A DNA stretch of 64,000 nt from AC-32 sp963821495. GTDB taxonomy: Bacteria; Actinomycetota; Thermoleophilia; Gaiellales; Gaiellaceae. Shown here in pieces: positions 60,211 to 64,000 of the stretch (position 1 is the first letter of the stretch; each line of letters starts with the position of its first letter). The notes under the pieces were generated by a model. That model saw nothing but the letters and a program-made list of their open reading frames with translations, was not told the origin of the DNA and ran no database searches. Location of the stretch: the NCBI GenBank assembly GCA_963821495.1, contig CAWGEA010000004.1, positions 1-64,000 of the forward strand, in the 5' to 3' direction. A program made the position numbers and the translations under genes.

Positions 60211-61185
60211 GTGGACGACCCGCGGCAGCTTCTCACACACGACCTCCAGGCCGGGCCGTCCGACGTCCCGCTCGCGCTCTCGCGCGCGGGCGTGCGCGGC
60301 GTGCAGAAGGCGATCCGCATCAGCCGCGACGGGCACGAGAAGCTGATCGCGGCCGAGATCGACTGCACGGTCGACCTCGACCACTCGCGCAAGGGCGTCC
60401 ACATGTCGCGCTTCCCGGAGCTTTTCGAGGAGGCGATCGAGGAGGTCGTGATCGGCGAGGCCCTGCTGGTCGAGACCCTCGCCGAGCACATCGCCGCGCA
60501 CATCGTCCGCCGCCAGCACGCGCTGCGCGCCGAGGTGCGGATCGTCGCCCGCTACCCGCTCGAGCGCGAGACACCCGTCACGGGGATGCGCACGCAGGAG
60601 ATGGTCTCGCTGATCGGGCTCGCGGCCGCCTCGGAGGAGCGAACCCGGCACCTCGTCGGAGTCGAGGCCAACGGCATCAACGCCTGCCCCTGCGCGCAGG
60701 GTCTCGTCCGCGAGCGAGCGGCCGAGAGGCTCGGCGACGCGGGCTTCGCCGAGCTCGACGTCGAGCGGATCCTCGAGCTCGTCCCGCTCGCGACGCACAA
60801 CCAGCGCGGGCGCGGGACGCTCTTCGTCGGCTCGGAGGCGCCGGTGAACGCCGAGCACCTCGTGCGCATCGTCGAGGGCTCGATGAGCTCGCCGGTCTAC
60901 GAGCTGCTCAAGCGGCCGGACGAGCTGTTCGTCGTCGAGCACGCGCACCTGCAGCCGCGCTTCGTCGAAGACTCCGTGCGCGTCGCGCTGCGCGACACCC
61001 TCGCCGCCTACCCCGAGCTCGGCGACGGCGACTTCCTGCTCTCGCGCCAGGTGAACCTGGAGACGATCCACGCGCACGACGTGGTCGCGGAGCGCTACGG
61101 AACGGCCGGCGAGCTGCGGGCCGAGCTGGACGGCGGCGCGCCGGCGGAGCGCCACACTGAGCTGCGCGAGTGGCTCACCGCGTAG
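60211..61185 (+). CDS. folE2: GTP cyclohydrolase FolE2 (type IB)
   Basis: A 324-residue GTP cyclohydrolase I of type IB, the first step of folate synthesis, in a tunnelling fold different from FolE. Markers are AIRISRDG near the N-terminus, HMSRFPELFEEAI, NACPCAQ and the Glu/His pair at EGSMSSPVYELLKRPDE. Many bacteria use it instead of the zinc FolE when zinc is scarce. Leaderless promoter upstream. Its end overlaps plsY by 11 bases. I see no other folate gene in the window. Confidence 0.92.
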   Translation: MDDPRQLLTHDLQAGPSDVPLALSRAGVRGVQKAIRISRDGHEKLIAAEIDCTVDLDHSRKGVHMSRFPELFEEAIEEVVIGEALLVETLAEHIAAHIVRRQHALRAEVRIVARYPLERETPVTGMRTQEMVSLIGLAAASEERTRHLVGVEANGINACPCAQGLVRERAAERLGDAGFAELDVERILELVPLATHNQRGRGTLFVGSEAPVNAEHLVRIVEGSMSSPVYELLKRPDELFVVEHAHLQPRFVEDSVRVALRDTLAAYPELGDGDFLLSRQVNLETIHAHDVVAERYGTAGELRAELDGGAPAERHTELREWLTA

Positions 61186-61777
61186 CCGGCCGGCGAAAGC
61201 GGAAGCGCGTCTCGGTGCCGGCCCGGAGCCGGCTGATGTTCGGCCGGTGGAGGACGACGACGGCGAGCGCGGCCAGCGCCGCGAAGGCGATCACCGGCCA
61301 GGGCTCGCCGAGGAGGGCCGCGACGACCGGCAGCGACAACGCCGCGGCGATCGACGCGACCGACGCGTAGCGGAAGAGCGCGAAGACGACGATCCAGACC
61401 AGGGCGCCGATCCCGCCTACGAGCGGTGCGACGCCGAGGATCGCGCCGCCGCAGGTCGCAACCGCCTTGCCGCCGCGCGCGAACTTCATGTAGAGCGGCC
61501 GCCAATGGCCGAGCATCGCCGCGCCGCCCGCGAGCACGCCCGCCAGGTCGCCGACGTAGATCGTCGCCAGCAGCGCGGGGACGAACCCCTTGAGCGTGTC
61601 GAGCACCATCACCGCCACGCCGTAGCGCGCGCCGTAGGTCCGCCAGACGTTGGTCGCGCCGATGTTGCCGCTGCCGGTCTTGCGGATGTCCTCCCGCCGC
61701 AGGCCGCGGACGAGCCAGTAGCCGGTCGGGACACTCCCGGCCAGGTAGCCGGCGACTGCGAAGAGAAGGGTGCTCAG
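61175..61777 (-). CDS. plsY: Acyl-phosphate glycerol-3-phosphate acyltransferase PlsY
   Basis: About 200 residues, five or six helices. GYLAGSVPTGYWLVR, SGNIGATNVWRTYG and GGKAVATCGGAILG are the three PlsY motifs. It acylates glycerol 3-phosphate from acyl-phosphate at the inner membrane, the first step of phospholipid synthesis. No ATG, GTG or TTG lies at the conserved N-terminus (STLLFAVAGYLAGS). A CTG at 61777 overlaps the SOD stop as CTGA and is the likely start, unusual but in the usual overlapping position. Confidence 0.88.
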   Translation of the reverse strand: MSTLLFAVAGYLAGSVPTGYWLVRGLRREDIRKTGSGNIGATNVWRTYGARYGVAVMVLDTLKGFVPALLATIYVGDLAGVLAGGAAMLGHWRPLYMKFARGGKAVATCGGAILGVAPLVGGIGALVWIVVFALFRYASVASIAAALSLPVVAALLGEPWPVIAFAALAALAVVVLHRPNISRLRAGTETRFRFRRPATR

Positions 61778-62394
61778 GGCGTGATCTGGTACTGCTGGGC
61801 CCAGTCGTTCACGACGTCCCAGTCGAGGTTGTCGAAGAACGCCTCGATGTAGGACGCACGGTCGGTCTGGAAGTCGATGAAGTACGCGTGCTCGTAGACG
61901 TCGAGCGCGACCAGCGGCGTCGCGTTCCAGATCGGGAACGTGTTCTGCGCGTCGCCGATGTAGTTGAAGAGCCGGCTCTCGTCCCAGTCGTAGGCGGTCC
62001 AGGCCCAGCCGCGGCCGGCCATCCCGGTCGCCTTCAGGTCGGCGCGCCAGTTCTCGACCGAGCCGAAGTCGCGCGCGATCAGCTCGCGGATCAGGTCGTC
62101 CGGGTCGCCGCCTCCGCCGCCGAGATGCTCGAAGTAGATCTCGTGGTTCTTGATCCCGCCGATCGCGAAGGTGAGGTCGACCTTCAGCGCACGCACCTCC
62201 GAGTAGACCTGGTTCGCAGAGCCGAGGTCGAGCTCGGCGAGCTTGCCCATGATCTCGTTGCGCTTGTTGACGTAGCCCTCGTAGAGCTGGTAGTGCGCCT
62301 CGACCGTCTCGCGCGAGATGCCGTCGAGCTCCAGCAGCGCGGGCTTCAGCTGCCGCGGCGTGATCTCTTCCCGGTTGAACGCGAGCGTGGCCAA
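61774..62394 (-). CDS. Fe/Mn superoxide dismutase-family protein
   Basis: A 206-residue member of the Fe/Mn SOD family of a branch distinct from the SodA-like gene next to it. Metal ligands fit His (EAHYQLYEGYV, with one residue fewer than in classic SODs), His (GGIKNHEIYFEHL) and Asp-His (LDVYEHAYFIDF). Tyr34 is kept as Tyr of GYV, but the gateway His30 is Tyr. So activity is likely but possibly altered. TTG 62394 is chosen because AGGAG lies just upstream. Its stop overlaps the plsY start as CTGA. Confidence 0.85.
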   Translation of the reverse strand: MATLAFNREEITPRQLKPALLELDGISRETVEAHYQLYEGYVNKRNEIMGKLAELDLGSANQVYSEVRALKVDLTFAIGGIKNHEIYFEHLGGGGGDPDDLIRELIARDFGSVENWRADLKATGMAGRGWAWTAYDWDESRLFNYIGDAQNTFPIWNATPLVALDVYEHAYFIDFQTDRASYIEAFFDNLDWDVVNDWAQQYQITP

Positions 62395-62488
62395 GCGGAC
62401 TCCTCTCGAGATCGGCGGACGGCTGAGCATAACGGCCCGCGGCCGCACTCAACCCGATAGCCTCGCGGGAGCGAGGAAAGGAGCCCAG

Positions 62489-63097
62489 ATGGCCTTCGAG
62501 GTACCGCCGCTTCCCTACGACTACGCGGCGCTGGAGCCGCACATCGACGAGCAGACGATGCGCGTCCACCACGACAAGCACCACCAGGCGTACGTCGACA
62601 ACGCGAACGCCGCCCTCGAAGGGACGCCGCTCGCGGACAAGCCCGTCGAGCACGTGCTGACGAACCTCGAGGTCCTCCCCGAGGACAAGCAGGCCGCCGT
62701 TCGCAACAACGCCGGCGGGCACGCGAACCACTCGCTCTTCTGGGAGATCATGAGCCCCGACGGCGGCGGCGAGCCGAGCGGCGCGCTCGCACAGGCGATC
62801 GCCGACACCTTCGACAGCCTCGACGCGCTCAAGCAGCTCGTCAACGACACGGGCGTGAAGCGCTTCGGCTCAGGCTGGACGTGGCTCGTCCACGACGGCA
62901 CGGGCCTCGCCGTCTACTCGACCGCGAACCAGGACTCGCCGCTCCTCACGGACGACGTGCCGCTGCTCGGGATCGACGTCTGGGAGCACGCCTACTACCT
63001 CGCCTACCAGAACAGGCGCCCGGACTACCTGGCGGCGTGGTGGAACGTCGTCAACTGGGACGCGGTCGCCGAGCGGTACCAGGGAGCGACCGGCTAG
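62489..63097 (+). CDS. sodA: Superoxide dismutase (Fe/Mn type)
   Basis: A 202-residue classic SOD. All four metal ligands are in order: His (RVHHDKHHQAYV), His (GGHANHSLFWE), Asp and His (DVWEHAYYLAYQ). The Gln in the second shell and Gly-rich GSGWTW match the Mn/cambialistic type. It converts superoxide to peroxide and oxygen in the cytoplasm. AAAGGA precedes ATG 62489. It is divergent from the other SOD gene, 94 bases away. Its TAG shares CTAG with the stop of the next, convergent gene. Confidence 0.94.
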   Translation: MAFEVPPLPYDYAALEPHIDEQTMRVHHDKHHQAYVDNANAALEGTPLADKPVEHVLTNLEVLPEDKQAAVRNNAGGHANHSLFWEIMSPDGGGEPSGALAQAIADTFDSLDALKQLVNDTGVKRFGSGWTWLVHDGTGLAVYSTANQDSPLLTDDVPLLGIDVWEHAYYLAYQNRRPDYLAAWWNVVNWDAVAERYQGATG

Positions 63098-63723
63098 GCG
63101 CGGAGCGACTTGCTGGTCGCCTGCACGTAGCAGGGGCCCGCCTGCGCCTTCGAGATCATCACGCGCACCCGCGTGCCCGCGGCGAGCTTCGCCTTGAACG
63201 CGACGGAGCTGACGACGGTCGGCTTGGTCCCCGCGAGCGCGGTCTTCAGGGCGATCCGCTTCACCTGCACCCAGCGCTTGCGCAGCTTCTTGTAGCGCTG
63301 GAAGAGCACGTACTTGCCGGTCAGCGCCTGGCCCGCGGTCACCGAGGCGGTGAACGAGCCGCGGGCGACGCGCTTCAGCTCGAGCAGCGGCTTCACGCCG
63401 ACCACGACGGGCTGGCTCGTCCCGTTCTTGAAGTTACCGCGGTAAGTCGTCCCGAGCGCAGGCGTGACCGAGGCCGTGTAGGCGCCGTTCGCGGTGGTGC
63501 GGACGGTTGCCGCCTTCGTCGCCGAGGTCGCGCCGCAGGCGGTCCCCTGGATGACGACCTGCTGGTTCGCCTTCTTCGTCGACACCTGGCCGCTGAGCGT
63601 CACCGGCTTGCCGTACGCGACGACGGACGGGTTCGCGTTCAGCGTCAGCGTCACGGGCGGTGCCGCGAACGCCGCCGCGGCAACGGCGGCGGCGGCGATG
63701 CAAACTGCTGCGAACGTCTTCAT
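63094..63723 (-). CDS. Secreted or surface beta-rich protein, unknown
   Basis: A 209-residue protein with a signal peptide (KTFAAVCIAAAAVAAAAFA). The rest is beta-rich: VTLSGQVSTKKANQQVVIQG resembles an immunoglobulin-like repeat seen in actinobacterial surface proteins, followed by a second domain (VARGSFTASVTAGQALTGKYVLFQRYK). Two Cys may form a disulfide. No enzymatic motif. Its stop overlaps that of the SOD gene, and its start shares CATG with the next gene. Confidence 0.75.
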   Translation of the reverse strand: MKTFAAVCIAAAAVAAAAFAAPPVTLTLNANPSVVAYGKPVTLSGQVSTKKANQQVVIQGTACGATSATKAATVRTTANGAYTASVTPALGTTYRGNFKNGTSQPVVVGVKPLLELKRVARGSFTASVTAGQALTGKYVLFQRYKKLRKRWVQVKRIALKTALAGTKPTVVSSVAFKAKLAAGTRVRVMISKAQAGPCYVQATSKSLRA

Positions 63724-64000
63724 GGGCACCGATGATGATCCCACTCTGCGGCGAGACTTGCGCGGCGCCCTCGTCACCGGCGGCACCGGCCGAGTCGGAG
63801 GCGCGATCGCGGCGCGGCTGGCGGCCGACGGCTGGTCGGTGCTCGCGGCCGGCCGGGCCGATGGGGACGTCTCCCGTCCCGAGCAGGCGCGGGCGCTCGT
63901 CGAGCGCGCCTACGCCGAGCTGGGCCGGCTCGACCTGCTCGTGAACGCGGCGGCCGAGGGGTTCGCTCCCAGGCGCGTCGAGGAGGTGGGCGAGGGCGAC
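63722..64000 (+). CDS. Short-chain dehydrogenase/reductase, partial
   Basis: The first 93 codons of an SDR; the gene runs off the window. LVTGGTGRVGGAIAARLAADGWSV is the NAD(P) Rossmann motif, and GRLDLLVNAAAEGF is the NAAG-type strand. ATG 63722 would overlap the divergent start in CATG, which is rare; TTG 63758 (LRGALVTGG) is an alternative start with the conserved part beginning just after it. The substrate and end are unknown. Confidence 0.75.
   Translation, partial: MGTDDDPTLRRDLRGALVTGGTGRVGGAIAARLAADGWSVLAAGRADGDVSRPEQARALVERAYAELGRLDLLVNAAAEGFAPRRVEEVGEGD

Noticed and set aside
61774..62394. The minus-strand SOD as a ligand-less, dead enzyme
   Set aside because: A one-residue gap in alignment restores the first His ligand (EAHY); the other three ligands are present, so it is better called a variant SOD.

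Overview
The window is about 70% GC and every gene in it looks bacterial and actinobacterial. DHA2-type drug exporters, MmpL-family transporters, a vegetative sigma factor of RpoD type, many GTG and TTG starts, and genes that begin 6-7 bases after a TAnnnT box (leaderless transcripts) all fit. The mix of FolE2, quinol nitric oxide reductase, a GAP-family protein, DUF6325 and a fused 2-oxoacid:ferredoxin oxidoreductase suggests a soil or freshwater Thermoleophilia (Gaiellales/Solirubrobacterales-like) genome; that placement is inference. I see no rRNA, tRNA, CRISPR array, insertion sequence or phage gene. No stretch over 300 bases lacks a gene.

Layout. 0.1-4.7 kb: DUF1801 protein, NmrA-like reductase, YCII/DGPF protein with its ECF sigma factor, DHA2 exporter. 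4.7-10.1 kb: GH15 glucanohydrolase, frameshifted quinone oxidoreductase, CDF metal exporter, cation/proton antiporter. 10.1-20.9 kb: a minus-strand envelope/stress block (GAP protein, STAS protein, DUF1269 protein, arylsulfatase, DHA2 exporter, YrhK-like protein, anaerobic sulfatase maturase, class II glutamine amidotransferase, membrane protein), followed by the plus-strand DUF6325 gene and a 19-residue arginine-rich peptide. Six copies of one near-palindromic 20-base element lie in its intergenic regions. 21-30 kb: MMPL transporter, VIT1-type transporter, a three-gene 2-oxoacid:ferredoxin oxidoreductase operon, a K+/H+-type antiporter, a CoA transferase. 30-43 kb: small proteins, VOC and DHFR-like proteins, two more DHA2 exporters (with a MarR and an HxlR regulator), quinol nitric oxide reductase with a coupled zinc-ribbon membrane protein, a second MMPL transporter, 1-Cys peroxiredoxin. 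43-64 kb: methyltransferase, class III aminotransferase, FAD oxidase, GAF protein, membrane phosphotransferase and glycosyltransferase pair, RpoD-like sigma factor, asparaginase, Fpg/Nei glycosylase, alcohol dehydrogenase, alpha-hydroxyacid oxidase, orphan histidine phosphotransfer protein, FolE2, PlsY, two superoxide dismutases, a secreted protein and a partial SDR.

How it fits together. The arylsulfatase and its likely radical-SAM maturase lie in the same block and both lie downstream of the same 20-base element. Regulators sit beside exporters (MarR/DHA2 and HxlR/DHA2). Redox and nitrosative defence recur: two SODs, a peroxiredoxin, NO reductase and several NAD(P)H reductases.

Caution. 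Seven otherwise well conserved genes are each broken by one net frameshift. That many in 64 kb points first to indel errors in the assembly, and only second to real decay.
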